The position numbers and the translations under genes were made by a program. DNA of 64,000 nt from Magnetospirillum gryphiswaldense MSR-1 v2 (GTDB lineage Bacteria > Pseudomonadota > Alphaproteobacteria > Rhodospirillales > Magnetospirillaceae), in NCBI RefSeq assembly GCF_000513295.1, contig NC_023065.1, positions 1,364,001 through 1,428,000 on the forward strand, written 5' to 3'. Positions 9,925 through 19,458 of this stretch are shown here, one piece after another. The notes beneath the pieces were generated by a model. That model worked only from the letters and a program-made list of their open reading frames with translations, was not told the origin of the DNA and made no database searches. Positions within the stretch are counted from its first letter, which is position 1. Each line of letters starts with the position of its first letter.

Positions 9925-11190
9925 TCAGGCGCCGGCGCCGACGTCTTCACGCCGTTCCGAGTAAATGAGCAGAGGCTGGGCCCGGTTCTCCACCACTTCC
10001 TTGTTGACCACCACTTCCTCGACTTCCTCCATGCCCGGCAGCTCGAACATGGTATCGAGCAGAATGCTCTCCATGATCGAACGCAGGCCACGGGCGCCGG
10101 TCTTGCGGGCGATGGCCTTCTCGGCGATGGACACCAGGGCGTCTTCCTTGAAGGACAGACGGGTGTCTTCCATCTCGAACAGACGCTGGTACTGCTTGAC
10201 CAGGGCGTTCTTGGGCTTGGACAGGATTTCCACCAAAGCGCCGACGTCGAGATCATCCAAGGTGGCCAGCACCGGCAGACGACCGACGAATTCAGGGATC
10301 AGACCGAATTTCAGCAGATCCTCGGGCTCGACCTCGCGCAGGATCTGACCGGTCCGGCGCTCGTCCGGGCCGCGCACTTCGGCGCCGAAACCGATGGAAT
10401 TGTTCTTGCCGCGGGTACCGATCACCTTTTCCAGACCGGCGAAGGCGCCGCCGCAGATGAACAGGATGTTGGTGGTGTCCACCTGCAGGAATTCCTGCTG
10501 CGGATGCTTGCGCCCGCCTTGCGGCGGCACCGAGGCGACGGTGCCTTCCATGATCTTCAACAGCGCCTGCTGCACACCCTCGCCCGAGACGTCGCGGGTG
10601 ATCGACGGGTTGTCGGACTTGCGGCTGATCTTGTCGACCTCGTCGATATAGACGATGCCGCGCTGAGCCCGCTCGACATTGTATTCCGCCGCCTGCAACA
10701 GCTTGAGGATGATGTTTTCCACGTCCTCGCCCACATAACCGGCTTCGGTCAAGGTGGTGGCGTCGGCCATGGTGAAGGGCACATCCAGGATGCGAGCCAG
10801 GGTCTGCGCCAACAGGGTCTTGCCGCAGCCGGTGGGGCCGATCAGCAGAATGTTGGACTTGGCGATTTCCACTTCGCCAGCCTTGCCACCATGCTGCAAC
10901 CGCTTGTAGTGGTTGTGCACGGCAACGGACAGAACCTTCTTGGCGTGGTCCTGGCCGATCACATAATCGTCCAGAACGGCCCGGATGTCCTTGGGGGTGG
11001 GGACGCCGTCGCGCGAGCGGACCAGATGGGTCTTATGCTCTTCGCGGATGATGTCCATGCACAGCTCGACGCATTCATCGCAGATGAAGACAGTCGGCCC
11101 GGCGATCAGTTTGCGCACTTCATGCTGGCTCTTTCCGCAGAAGGAGCAGTACAGAGTGTTCTTGGAATCGCCGCTTGTGGACTTGGTCAT
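9925..11190 (-). CDS. clpX: ATP-dependent Clp protease ATP-binding subunit ClpX
   Basis: AAA+ unfoldase that feeds substrates to ClpP. The 421-residue protein has the N-terminal zinc domain (YCSFCGKSQ with [10 protein letters not shown], four Cys). It has Walker [18 protein letters not shown], Walker [11 protein letters not shown] and the C-terminal sensor region. The ribosome binding site GGAG precedes the ATG by 6 bases. The stop codon sits in the loop of an 8-bp hairpin (CCGGCGCC / GGCGCCGG, 9915-9935) that could help terminate the message, though no T-run follows. It lies downstream of clpP across a 171-bp gap that holds an unusual 34-bp tandem repeat. Confidence 0.98.
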   Translation of the reverse strand: MTKSTSGDSKNTLYCSFCGKSQHEVRKLIAGPTVFICDECVELCMDIIREEHKTHLVRSRDGVPTPKDIRAVLDDYVIGQDHAKKVLSVAVHNHYKRLQHGGKAGEVEIAKSNILLIGPTGCGKTLLAQTLARILDVPFTMADATTLTEAGYVGEDVENIILKLLQAAEYNVERAQRGIVYIDEVDKISRKSDNPSITRDVSGEGVQQALLKIMEGTVASVPPQGGRKHPQQEFLQVDTTNILFICGGAFAGLEKVIGTRGKNNSIGFGAEVRGPDERRTGQILREVEPEDLLKFGLIPEFVGRLPVLATLDDLDVGALVEILSKPKNALVKQYQRLFEMEDTRLSFKEDALVSIAEKAIARKTGARGLRSIMESILLDTMFELPGMEEVEEVVVNKEVVENRAQPLLIYSERREDVGAGA

Positions 11191-11264
11191 CGGTACTCCA
11201 TTGGATAATAAGCGGCAGGAAGCTTGGGAATCATGTTAGCCACAGCCAACAGCGCCGCACAATC

Positions 11265-11344
11265 AAAATCCCAAAGCGGGAAAAATCCCGCATCCGGCAA
11301 AATCCCAAAGCGGGAAAAATCCTGAATTCGGCTAAATCCCAAGC
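11265..11344. repeat. 34-bp tandem repeat (2.3 copies) between clpP and clpX
   Basis: Unit 1 (11265-11298) and unit 2 (11299-11332) agree at all but a few positions, and a 12-base third partial copy follows (11333-11344). Each unit begins AAAATCCCAAAGCGGGAAAA. Unit 1 contains a perfect palindrome GCGGGA-AAAA-TCCCGC (11276-11291), degraded in unit 2. On the transcribed (minus) strand each unit also gives a short TCCCG/TGGGA hairpin followed by TTTT, like a weak terminator. It could be an operator pair or a repeated attenuator that separates clpP from clpX expression. Confidence 0.8.
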
Positions 11345-11361
11345 CCGCCCTCTGCGTCCGG

Positions 11362-12006
11362 TCAGCCCTTGGCCTGGATCTCTTCCAGCGTCGGACGGTT
11401 GGACACCACCTCGTCGATGAGGCCGAATTCCTTGGCTTCGTCGGCGGTCATGTACTTGTCGCGCTCCATCGCCCGCTCGATCACCTCGAGAGTCTGGCCG
11501 GTATGCTGCACATACATGTTGTTGAGCCGGGCCCGCAAAGCCAGAATTTCGCGCGCCTGAATCTCGATATCGGTGGCCTGCCCCTGGGCACCGCCGGACG
11601 GCTGATGGATCATCACCCGGGCGTTGGGCAGGGAGAAGCGCTTGCCCTTGGCGCCGGCGGTCAACAGCAGCGAGCCCATGGAGGCGGCTTGCCCCAGGCA
11701 CACGGTGGACACGGACGGGCGGATGTACTGCATGGTGTCGTACATGGCCAGACCACTGGTCACCACGCCGCCGGGCGAATTGATGTAGAACGCGATGTCC
11801 TTGTTGGGATTTTCCGATTCCAGGAACAGCAACTGGGCGCAAATCAACGTCGACACTTCATCATAGACCTGACCGGTCAGGAAAACGATGCGCTCCTTCA
11901 GCAGGCGCGAATAGATGTCGTAGGAACGCTCGCCCCGGTTGGTCTGCTCGACCACCATCGGCACCAGGGTGTTCATGTAGAGGTCGATGGGGTCTCTCTC
12001 TCGCAT
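11362..12006 (-). CDS. clpP: ATP-dependent Clp protease proteolytic subunit ClpP
   Basis: Serine protease forming the tetradecameric chamber used by ClpX. The catalytic triad is readable: Ser in [11 protein letters not shown], His in MIHQPSGG, and Asp in a later conserved segment. YINSPGGVV marks the substrate-binding strand. The frame is open to 12060, but the AAGGA ribosome binding site and family N-terminus ([22 protein letters not shown]) point to the ATG at 12006 (214 residues). It lies between tig and clpX, the classic order, and has its own heat-shock-like promoter. Confidence 0.97.
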   Translation of the reverse strand: MRERDPIDLYMNTLVPMVVEQTNRGERSYDIYSRLLKERIVFLTGQVYDEVSTLICAQLLFLESENPNKDIAFYINSPGGVVTSGLAMYDTMQYIRPSVSTVCLGQAASMGSLLLTAGAKGKRFSLPNARVMIHQPSGGAQGQATDIEIQAREILALRARLNNMYVQHTGQTLEVIERAMERDKYMTADEAKEFGLIDEVVSNRPTLEEIQAKG

Positions 12007-12059
12007 GGTCTGTCCTTCTTCTTGGCAATCCGGCGCAAATGATCGCGCTGCAATAAACA

Positions 12060-12086
12060 ATGGGGGAGAAAACCCGATAGCACAAG
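12060..12086 (-). promoter_or_regulatory. Candidate RpoH (sigma-32) promoter of clpP
   Basis: On the minus strand CTTGTG (12081-12086) precedes CCCCAT (12060-12065), with 18 bp between CTTG and CCCAT. The -10 matches the heat-shock consensus exactly. The start site would fall near 12052, leaving a leader of about 45 nt. Confidence 0.55.
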
Positions 12087-12091
12087 TGGGA

Positions 12092-12121
12092 CGCCGGCAT
12101 TTCCATGGGGAAATGCCGGCG
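12092..12121 (-). terminator. Strong hairpin between tig and clpP
   Basis: A 13-bp perfect inverted repeat, CGCCGGCATTTCC / GGAAATGCCGGCG with a 4-base loop, begins 11 bp after the tig stop. No T-run follows on the minus strand, so it may terminate with Rho or protect the tig mRNA 3' end. It also lies immediately before the clpP promoter candidate. Confidence 0.6.
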
Positions 12122-12131
12122 CCTGATCACC

Positions 12132-13520
12132 TTACTCCGCCGTGTCGGCCGCCTTCTTCTTGGCGGCGGCCTTCTTCTTCGGCTTGGCCTCGTCCGTGGC
12201 CTCGGCCTCGTCCGGATCCTTGCGAAGCTCGGCCGCCGAAACCGGCTTGTCGGTCACCTTGGCCAGTTCCAGGATGAAATCCACCACCTTTTCTTCAAAG
12301 ATGGGGGCGCGCAGGGCGTTCAGCGCATCCGGGTTACCCTTGTAGTACTGGAACACCATGTGTTCCTGGCCGGGATAGCGGCGGGCTTCCTCGATCAACG
12401 CCTTGTTCAGGTCGTCCTGGGTGACGGTGACGTTGTTCTTCTGACCGACTTCGGCCAGCAGCAGACCCAGACGGACGCGGCGTTCGGCCAGCGTCTTGTA
12501 CTCGGCCTTCAGGGTATCGTCATCCTTGCCTTCGTCGGACGGGTCCAGACGACCGGCTTCACGATCGGTTTCCAGCTGCTTCCAGATGGTTTCGAATTCC
12601 TGCTCGACCATGCTGGCCGGCACCTGGAAATCATGGCCGGCGGCCAGGGCGTCCAGCAGGGCGCGCTTGACCTTGTTGCGGCCGATGGCGTTCAGTTCGC
12701 GACCGATTTCCTCGGAGATGGCGCCCTTCAGGGCATCGAGCGAATCGAGACCGACCTTCTTGGCCAGTTCGTCGTCGATGGCCGCCGGAACCGCCGCCTT
12801 CACTTCCTTGACGGTGACGTCGAATTCCGCCGGCTTGCCCGCCAGCTCGGCATTGCCATAACCCTCGGGGAAGGTCACAGTCACGGTGGCGGTGTCGCCC
12901 GCCGACTTGCCGACCAACTGGTCTTCGAAGCCGGGGATGAAGGTGTTGGAACCCAGCTTGAGCGCATAGCCCTCGGCGGTGCCGCCGGGGAAGGCCACGC
13001 CGTCTTGCTTGCCGACGAAGTCGATGACCACCACGTCGCCCGAAGCCGAGGCGCGTTCCACCGTCTCGGTGCTTTCGTTGCGATCGGCGATGTTCTTCAG
13101 GGTCTCGTCGATTTCCTCGGCCGGAATCTCGGCCTTTTCGCGTTCCAGCGAAATGGTGGAGAAATCCATCGGCGTGATTTCCGGCAGGATTTCCAAGGCC
13201 ACGGTGAATTCCAGGTCCGCGCCCTCGGCATAGGACGAAATCTCGACCTTGGGCTGGGCGGCGGGGCGCAGGTTGCGCTCGGTGATGGCGTTGTGGGTGC
13301 CGTCGTTCACCGCCTGCTCGAGCACTTCGCCCATGATGGCGGCAGTATACTTCTGCTGCACGATCTTCATCGGCACCTTGCCGGGACGGAAGCCGGGCAG
13401 CTTCACGGTGCGGGCGATTTCCGCCAGCCGATCCTGGGTGCGCGTCTGGAGCTGACTCGCGGGGACGACGACCTTGAACTCGCGCTTCAGGCCATCAGCA
13501 TTGGTCTCGGTTACCTGCAT
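12132..13520 (-). CDS. tig: Trigger factor (ribosome-associated chaperone and PPIase)
   Basis: Chaperone that meets nascent chains at the ribosomal exit. The N-terminal ribosome-binding domain contains the family signature region LPGFRPGKVPMKIVQQKY. The FKBP-type PPIase domain follows (SGDVVVIDFVGKQDGVAFPGG), then the helical C-terminal arms. The Lys/Ala-rich tail (KPKKKAAAKKKAA) is typical of alphaproteobacterial versions. The open frame extends to 13643, but homology starts at MQVTETNADGLKREF, so the ATG at 13520 is used (462 residues). The upstream extension would run towards tRNA-Leu. Confidence 0.97.
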   Translation of the reverse strand: MQVTETNADGLKREFKVVVPASQLQTRTQDRLAEIARTVKLPGFRPGKVPMKIVQQKYTAAIMGEVLEQAVNDGTHNAITERNLRPAAQPKVEISSYAEGADLEFTVALEILPEITPMDFSTISLEREKAEIPAEEIDETLKNIADRNESTETVERASASGDVVVIDFVGKQDGVAFPGGTAEGYALKLGSNTFIPGFEDQLVGKSAGDTATVTVTFPEGYGNAELAGKPAEFDVTVKEVKAAVPAAIDDELAKKVGLDSLDALKGAISEEIGRELNAIGRNKVKRALLDALAAGHDFQVPASMVEQEFETIWKQLETDREAGRLDPSDEGKDDDTLKAEYKTLAERRVRLGLLLAEVGQKNNVTVTQDDLNKALIEEARRYPGQEHMVFQYYKGNPDALNALRAPIFEEKVVDFILELAKVTDKPVSAAELRKDPDEAEATDEAKPKKKAAAKKKAADTAE

Positions 13521-13604
13521 CAGTCTTTCGCCAATCGAATCAATACGTTGAAGAATACCAGCATCCACCCGCCCCCACATACGGGGCCTTTGACAGGGCG
13601 AAAC

Positions 13605-13689
13605 TGGTGCGGGCGAAGGGACTTGAACCCCCACGGCTTTCACCGCCAGAACCTAAATCTGGTGCGTCTACCAGTTCCGCCACGCCCGC
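13605..13689 (-). tRNA. tRNA-Leu (TAG)
   Basis: An 85-nt class II tRNA with a long variable arm lies on the minus strand. The acceptor GCGGGCG pairs with CGCCCGC, the discriminator is A, and CCA is encoded. The anticodon loop TTTAGGT between CCAGA and TCTGG gives TAG. It lies upstream of tig on the same strand. Confidence 0.97.
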
Positions 13690-13959
13690 CAAAGTTCGGG
13701 TGCGCGGACCTGAGAATCGGCTGATTTCCAGGCCCGGCCCGCCGGAACGCGTGTCTATAGCATGGAAAAGCGCGTTGATACAGACCTTGTGAGCGGGTTT
13801 TTTCACAAGCCCAGCATCGACGAGTTTTAAAAACCATATAGACTTTGCGATAATTATCTTATACTTCGGTGTAGTGTAAACGGAGGTTGGGGCCCCCACT
13901 TATGAATGGGTGCTCCGCGTCTTCGGTATAGTTGCTGGCTCTGGGGGGGCTTTCAAGTG

Positions 13960-15291
13960 ATGGATCTGGACCGTTCGGGACGTATCGACTTTTTGCAGAT
14001 CGATGCCGACACCTGCGCGACCTTGCGCGAGTTCCGCGTCATTTTGGCGCCCCATATCGATCGGTTGCTTGATTCGTTTTATGCTCACGTCAAAAACTAT
14101 CCCGAAATCTCGGTCAAATTCGCCACCCCCGAACGCATTGCCCATGCCGCCGCCATGCAGAAGAAGCACTGGCTGGATTCGGTGTTCATCGGCAATTTCG
14201 ACGAAAATTATTTCGCCAACGTCACCCAGATCGGCCAAATTCATCAGCGCATCGGCCTTGAGCCCCGGTGGTATACCGCCGGTTATTGCTTCGTGCTGAA
14301 TCAGGTGTTCGCCCTGGCGGTCCAAGCCTATCGCAAGAAGCCGGAAATGGCCGCCCGCGTCATCGCCGCCGTCAACAAGGCGGCCTATCTGGACATGGAC
14401 CTGGCCACCTCGGTCTATATCGAGACCAACACCGCCGCGATCATCGCCCGTGAACTGGGAAGCAAGGCCGACGGGTTCGAGCGTGACGTCAAGGGCGTGG
14501 TGTCGCAGGTCGCCAGTGCCGCCACCCAGGTGGAAGCCGCCGCCCGCACCATGGCCGCCAACGCCGAGGAAACCTCGGTTCAGTCGACCACCGTGGCCGC
14601 CGCCGCCGAGGAAGCCACCACCAACATCCAGACCGTGGCCGCGGCCGCCGAGGAATTGTCGTCCTCCATCGAGGAAATCAGTCGTCAGGTGTCGCATTCC
14701 GCCTCCATCGCCTCGTCGGCCATGGAAGAAGCGGCGCGCACCAACGAAATGGTGGAAAGCCTGTCGGAAGCCGCCGCCAAGATCGGCCAGGTGGTCAATC
14801 TGATCAATGCCATCGCCAGCCAGACCAATCTGTTGGCGCTGAACGCCACCATCGAGGCGGCGCGCGCCGGCGATGCCGGCAAGGGCTTCGCCGTCGTCGC
14901 CAACGAAGTGAAGTCGCTGGCCAACCAGACCGCCAAGGCGACCCAGGAAATCGGCCAGCAGATCAACGCCGTGCAAAACGCCACCCGCGACGCGGTGGGC
15001 GCCATCGGCGACATCGCCCGGACCATCGGCCAGATCAACGACATCGCCGGCTCCATCGCCGCCGCGGTCGAGGAACAGGGCGCCGCCACCCAGGAAATCG
15101 CCCGCAACGTCCAGCAGGCGGCCATGGGCACCCAGGAAGTCACCGGCACCATCGCCCGCGTCTCCGCCGCCGCCTATGAAACCGGCAATACCGCACGCGA
15201 GGTGCTGACCGCCGCCGCCTCACTGGCGGAAAATTCCAACGTGCTGGAACAACAGGTGGACAATTTCGTCCGCGACATCCGCGCCGGCTGA
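13960..15291 (+). CDS. Globin-coupled methyl-accepting chemotaxis protein (HemAT-like)
   Basis: Soluble chemoreceptor predicted to sense oxygen, or another heme ligand, and to signal to CheA/CheW. Residues about 5-165 form a globin-coupled sensor domain. The proximal His is H95 in [17 protein letters not shown], a hallmark of this family. Residues about 200-435 are the coiled-coil signalling domain, with the tip [20 protein letters not shown] and [18 protein letters not shown]. There is no transmembrane segment and no HAMP domain. The frame is open from 13906; I chose the ATG at 13960 because the globin fold starts right after it and a G-rich stretch precedes it. It is transcribed alone, divergent from tRNA-Leu/tig. 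Confidence 0.92.
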   Translation: MDLDRSGRIDFLQIDADTCATLREFRVILAPHIDRLLDSFYAHVKNYPEISVKFATPERIAHAAAMQKKHWLDSVFIGNFDENYFANVTQIGQIHQRIGLEPRWYTAGYCFVLNQVFALAVQAYRKKPEMAARVIAAVNKAAYLDMDLATSVYIETNTAAIIARELGSKADGFERDVKGVVSQVASAATQVEAAARTMAANAEETSVQSTTVAAAAEEATTNIQTVAAAAEELSSSIEEISRQVSHSASIASSAMEEAARTNEMVESLSEAAAKIGQVVNLINAIASQTNLLALNATIEAARAGDAGKGFAVVANEVKSLANQTAKATQEIGQQINAVQNATRDAVGAIGDIARTIGQINDIAGSIAAAVEEQGAATQEIARNVQQAAMGTQEVTGTIARVSAAAYETGNTAREVLTAAASLAENSNVLEQQVDNFVRDIRAG

Positions 15292-15293
15292 TC

Positions 15294-15314
15294 GGCCCGT
15301 CACGGGCCACTTTT
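15294..15314 (+). terminator. Short terminator after the globin-coupled receptor
   Basis: The stem GGCCCG-TCA-CGGGCC begins 3 bp after the stop and is followed by ACTTTTG. It is short but well placed between convergent genes. Confidence 0.55.
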
Positions 15315-15323
15315 GAAACTGGT

Positions 15324-16298
15324 CTAAAGCCACTTGCGGCGCCGGAAGTACCATAGCGGCACGATGGCCGACAAAAGCATCAGCCCTATTGCCCACAGGT
15401 ACCCAAAGCGCCAGCCCAGTTCCGGCATGACCTGAAAATTCATGCCGTAAATACTGGCGATCAATGTCGGCGGCAGAAAGGCCACCGCCGCCACCGAGAA
15501 AATCTTGATGATGTTGTTCTGCTCGATATTGATCAGGCCCAAAGTGGCGTCGAGCAGAAATGAAACCTTGCTGGACAGAAAATTGGCATGTTCGGCGATG
15601 GAGGTGGCGTCGCGCATCAGCGTCTTGATGCGCGACCGGGCGTCTTTCTTGAAACTGGCTTGCGCCGACAAGAACAGCAGCAGCCGGTTCAGCCCCAGCA
15701 AGCTGTCCTTGGCCCGGGTGGCCAGATCCCCGGTCCGACCGACATTCTGCAAGATACGACGCAAGTCCTTGCTGCCGCGCGGTTGATCATCGGCGGAAAC
15801 AAAGACCTGACGGGACAATGCCTCAAGATCGGCGGTTGCCCCTTCCAGAATGTCGGCCAGACGATCGGCGATCTGTTCCAGCAATCCCATCAACGCTTTC
15901 TCACCATCGGCGATCATGGCGGGGTTGCGGCTGATCCGGCGGATGAACATGGAAAACGGCACCGGATCGACATAGCGCACGGTGATCATGCGGCCATCGA
16001 CGATGATGAAGGTGATTGCCGCCGATTCGGGGGCTTCGGTCGTCGCCTTGTTAATGATCGGCATGGTCATGACCATGGCCCGACCCTCCACATAAAGGCG
16101 ACTGGACAGCTCGATTTCCTGCATTTCCTCACGGGTGGGAACTTCGATCTCGGTCCACACCTCCACCAACCGCTCCTCGTCGCGCGTTGGTGACAGCAGG
16201 TCGATCCACACCGTCGAAGGCGGCAGCCCGCCGCCCCCACCGCCCTGCACCACGTCCTGACACAGCAGGCCTTGATCGAGATAAAAGACAGTCAGCAT
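15324..16298 (-). CDS. corA: CorA-family divalent cation (magnesium) transporter
   Basis: Inner-membrane pentameric channel for Mg2+ and possibly Co2+ or Ni2+. The 324-residue protein has a long cytoplasmic N-terminal domain and two C-terminal membrane segments. The diagnostic YGMN motif is intact in IASIYGMNFQVMP, between TM1 (VAAVAFLPPTLIASI) and TM2 (LWAIGLMLLSAIVPLWYF). The basic C-terminal end (RRRKWL) is usual. It lies 53 bp after the malonyl-CoA decarboxylase gene on the same strand and may be cotranscribed with it; nothing in sequence links the functions. Confidence 0.95.
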   Translation of the reverse strand: MLTVFYLDQGLLCQDVVQGGGGGGLPPSTVWIDLLSPTRDEERLVEVWTEIEVPTREEMQEIELSSRLYVEGRAMVMTMPIINKATTEAPESAAITFIIVDGRMITVRYVDPVPFSMFIRRISRNPAMIADGEKALMGLLEQIADRLADILEGATADLEALSRQVFVSADDQPRGSKDLRRILQNVGRTGDLATRAKDSLLGLNRLLLFLSAQASFKKDARSRIKTLMRDATSIAEHANFLSSKVSFLLDATLGLINIEQNNIIKIFSVAAVAFLPPTLIASIYGMNFQVMPELGWRFGYLWAIGLMLLSAIVPLWYFRRRKWL

Positions 16299-16351
16299 CG
16301 CGGGGGCTCCGGCGGCTCAAGACTTGCTGCTACGCCCTTGCCTTGATGCTG

Positions 16352-17767
16352 TCAACCTTTCAACAACGCCTTGACCCCTTGTGAGATCACCACCTTGCCG
16401 CGCCCGGCATAGGCTTCGTGATTGGTTTCGATGTCGTCCAGCTTATAAAGATAATTGACCATCAGGCCGCAGGACTGGGCCAGCCCCTTGGCGCTGGTAT
16501 CGGCCAGCCAGTTCAGCCGCTCGATGCGGGCGCCGTTGGAAAGGTGAAAATGGGCCACTGGGTCGATGGCGCGGTCGGCTCCCTTGCGCTCCTCGGCCAG
16601 ATAGCGGGCCGCCAGTCGCGACAGCGGCGCCCGCAGGGTTTCGGCCAGATGGCTGTCGTCGATCCAGGCCGGATCGGCCAGCAGCGTCTTCAGGCTGCCC
16701 TTGGCCGCCAAACCGTTGGAAATCTGGGCCAGCGCCCGATGCTCGGGGCCGGTCAACAGACCGGGCTCGCCCGTCCCCAGCTTTGCTTCCAGCCAGGGGC
16801 GGAAACCGGGAAGCGGCGACAGGGTGGCGAAGGTCTTGAGCGATTTGAACTCGCGCGTCAGTTCCTCGACCACCCGCTTGATCAGGAAATTGCCGAAGCT
16901 GATGCCGTTCAACCCGCGCTGGGCATTGTTGATGGAATAGAAAATGGCGGTGTCGGCGGCCTCGGGGTTGCCTGGCGGCGCGTTCAAATCCAGTAATTGA
17001 TGGATGTCGCCGCTCATACCCTGGACCAGGGCGACCTCGACGAAGATCAGCGGCTCGTCCGGCATGCGCGGATGGAAAAAGCCGTAAAGCCGGCGGTCGG
17101 AATCCAGGCGGTTCTTCAGATCGTCCCAGCCATGGATGGCGTGCACGGCTTCATAATGGATCAGCTTTTCCAGCACATTGGCCGGTGACGCCCAGGTCAG
17201 GCGGCGCAATTCGAGAAAGCCGACGTCGAACCACGCCGCCAGCAACCCCTTGAGGTCGGCTTCCAGCGCCCGCAAGCCGGCATCGCCCTTGGCCAACACC
17301 GCCAGTTCGGCCCGCATGTCCACCAGGAACTTCACCCCCTCGGGCAGGGCGTTGAACTGGGTCAGCAAGGTCAGGCGCGGCGGCTCCAGCACCTGGCGCA
17401 GACGTTGTTCGGCCAGCGCGCGCTTGTCGGCGGGGGCTTGGCGCAGGGCTTCCATGGCCTGATCCACCGCATGGGAATCGGGGCCGAATTCATCCGCCGC
17501 CAGTTTAAGAAAACGGCGCCGTCCCTCGGTCGACAGTGACAGGTATTCGCGCCCCAGGGCGGCGGCACGGGCACGGGCGGACACCTCGCCGCCCTTGCCG
17601 TCGAGGCAGGCCTGCATCTGCCCGCGCAGACAGGCGAGATCATCGTCGGAAAGGTCGGGGGCGAAGTTCAGGGCCTCGCAGCCCTTGGCGCTGCCGGCCA
17701 CGTCCAGCCACGATTTGGCCAAGCCCTTGATACGGTCCAGCAAGGACGGAACCATCACCTGGGTCAT
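16352..17767 (-). CDS. Malonyl-CoA decarboxylase
   Basis: Decarboxylates malonyl-CoA to acetyl-CoA. Recognised as the eukaryote-like MCD family. The N-terminal half is helical, followed by a GNAT-like catalytic half with LIFVEVALVQGMSGDIHQLLD, the FYSINNAQRGLNGISFGNFLIKRV stretch, TLSPLPGFRPWL, and the catalytic His region HFHLSNGARIERLNWLADTS near the C-terminus. At 471 residues it matches bacterial homologues such as MatA. Unlike mat operons it has no malonyl-CoA synthetase or transporter beside it; neighbours are corA and nnr. It may serve malonate use or control of malonyl-CoA level. Confidence 0.93.
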   Translation of the reverse strand: MTQVMVPSLLDRIKGLAKSWLDVAGSAKGCEALNFAPDLSDDDLACLRGQMQACLDGKGGEVSARARAAALGREYLSLSTEGRRRFLKLAADEFGPDSHAVDQAMEALRQAPADKRALAEQRLRQVLEPPRLTLLTQFNALPEGVKFLVDMRAELAVLAKGDAGLRALEADLKGLLAAWFDVGFLELRRLTWASPANVLEKLIHYEAVHAIHGWDDLKNRLDSDRRLYGFFHPRMPDEPLIFVEVALVQGMSGDIHQLLDLNAPPGNPEAADTAIFYSINNAQRGLNGISFGNFLIKRVVEELTREFKSLKTFATLSPLPGFRPWLEAKLGTGEPGLLTGPEHRALAQISNGLAAKGSLKTLLADPAWIDDSHLAETLRAPLSRLAARYLAEERKGADRAIDPVAHFHLSNGARIERLNWLADTSAKGLAQSCGLMVNYLYKLDDIETNHEAYAGRGKVVISQGVKALLKG

Positions 17768-17799
17768 GGGCGGCCTCCCTTTATGATTGTCGTTACGCC

Positions 17800-19269
17800 T
17801 CAGGATTTAGGTGCATTTTCCTTATGGTAAAGACTGCGCAACACCACCGGCAAGGATTGATCCATATCCTCGGCGATCAGGCCGGGGCCGATCAGCGACG
17901 CCGCCGCCCCATGCATCCAGGCCCCGGCACAGGCAGCGTCGAAACCATCCATGCCCGCCGCCAGCAGCCCGCCGATGATACCGGCCAGCACATCGCCCGA
18001 GCCGGCGGTGGCCAGCCAGGGCGGGGCATTGGCGTTGAGAACGGCGCGACCATCGGGGTGCGCGATCACCGTGTCCGCCCCCTTCAGCAGCACCACGGCG
18101 CCGGAACACGACGCCGCCTGCCGCGCCCGCTCCAGCCGCGAACCGGCAATGGCGCCGAACAGACGCTCGAACTCGCCGTCATGGGGGGTGAGCACCGCCG
18201 ATGGCGACAACAGCCGCCGCAACGTATCCTTGCCGCCGCCGAACCACGACAGCGCATCGGCATCCAGCACGCATTTGCGCTCGGCCTCCAGCACCGCCTG
18301 CAACTGGCCGCGCCGGCCCTCGCCCTGCCCCGCCCCCGGCCCCAACACCCAGGCGTTGCGGCGCTCATCCGCCAATAGGGCGGACAGATCGCCATCGGCG
18401 ATGACGATGTTGCCGGGATCGCCCATGCGATAGACCGCCAAGGCGGATTCGGGGGCGGCGATGGTCACCAGTCCGGCCCCGACCCGCCGCCCTGCCCTGG
18501 CCGCCAGCCGCGCCGCCCCGGTCATCACCGCGCCGCCCACGATGGTGAGGTGGCCACGGCTGTATTTATGATCCATCGCCGCCGGCACCGGCAGATGCGC
18601 CCGCCACAGTTGGGGGCAATTCTCGGCCATGGCCGGGTCAACCTCGACCAGCACCTGATCGGGGATGCCGATATCGGCCACCACCACCTCGCCGCACAGG
18701 GCCCGGCCCGGATACAGCAGATGGCCGGGTTTCTTGCGGAAGAAGGTCACCGTCGCCACCGCCTGCGGCGCCAGCCCCAGCACCGCCCCGGTATCGCCAT
18801 CGACCCCCGACGGCACATCGACGGCGATCACCGGCAGCTTGCGGCGGCGGATTTCGGCGATGATGTCCGCCGCCGCGCCATCCAGCGGTCGGGCCAGACC
18901 GGCGCCGAACAGGGCATCGACCACCAATTGGGCCCGATCCAGCACATCGACGGTCAGGGCTTCGCTGTCGCCGCTCCAGCGTCCGGCCATGATGGCGGCG
19001 TCGCCCTTCAGGTTTTCCAACTCGCCCAGCAGCGCCAGCCGCACGCCGAAGCCATGGCGGCGCAGCAACCGAGCGATGACGAAACCGTCGCCGCCATTGT
19101 TGCCCGGCCCGCACAACACTGCCACCCGGCAGGGCTGGAACCGTCGGCGAACCTCGCGCGCGACCGCCCAGCCGGCGGCCTCCATCAGCGTTTCACCGGC
19201 GATGCCGCCGGCCATGGCCAGGGAATCGGCGCGGTACATTTCAGCCACGCTCAGGATTTCGGCGTTCAT
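17800..19269 (-). CDS. nnr: Bifunctional NAD(P)H-hydrate epimerase / ADP-dependent dehydratase
   Basis: Repairs damaged NAD(P)H hydrates. The N-terminal epimerase domain (about residues 1-215) shows GPGNNGGDGFVIARLL. The C-terminal dehydratase domain (about 230-485) shows VLGPGAGQ, LTPHDGEFERLFG and ATAGSGDVLAGIIGGLLA, the ribokinase-like anion-hole motif. The start at 19269 has a strong AGGAG site 6 bases upstream; the open frame runs further (to 19353) without support. At 489 residues it has normal length. It is divergent from dadA, and the 189 bp between them hold both promoters. Confidence 0.96.
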   Translation of the reverse strand: MNAEILSVAEMYRADSLAMAGGIAGETLMEAAGWAVAREVRRRFQPCRVAVLCGPGNNGGDGFVIARLLRRHGFGVRLALLGELENLKGDAAIMAGRWSGDSEALTVDVLDRAQLVVDALFGAGLARPLDGAAADIIAEIRRRKLPVIAVDVPSGVDGDTGAVLGLAPQAVATVTFFRKKPGHLLYPGRALCGEVVVADIGIPDQVLVEVDPAMAENCPQLWRAHLPVPAAMDHKYSRGHLTIVGGAVMTGAARLAARAGRRVGAGLVTIAAPESALAVYRMGDPGNIVIADGDLSALLADERRNAWVLGPGAGQGEGRRGQLQAVLEAERKCVLDADALSWFGGGKDTLRRLLSPSAVLTPHDGEFERLFGAIAGSRLERARQAASCSGAVVLLKGADTVIAHPDGRAVLNANAPPWLATAGSGDVLAGIIGGLLAAGMDGFDAACAGAWMHGAAASLIGPGLIAEDMDQSLPVVLRSLYHKENAPKS

Positions 19270-19458
19270 CCGTTCCTCCGTCGATACCAACCCAGGGTAA
19301 GCCTTTCGACGGCACAAGCGAATCGCATCATTGTCGCCCCACCCTTGCGGCAATGCGGGGCATGGGATAGGACTGAGACCTTGCGTGACGGTCGCTCGGG
19401 GAAAAGTACACTGAGCGAAGCGAAGGACTTTTTCACGAATAGCTTAACGGAGTCGCAT

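Noticed and set aside
11265-11344. CRISPR array
   Set aside because: The units are directly adjacent with no unique spacers and no cas genes nearby.
12105-13724. 539-codon plus-strand frame opposite tig
   Set aside because: Shadow of trigger factor; it runs through tRNA-Leu and has no recognisable protein features.
13937-13952. Sigma-54-like GG-N10-GC before the globin-coupled receptor
   Set aside because: Lacks TTGC and lies within 10 bp of the start codon, too close to serve as a promoter.
18550-19458. Upstream extension of the dadA frame antisense to nnr
   Set aside because: No homology before the Rossmann motif; a GTG with a ribosome binding site at 19459 explains the start.
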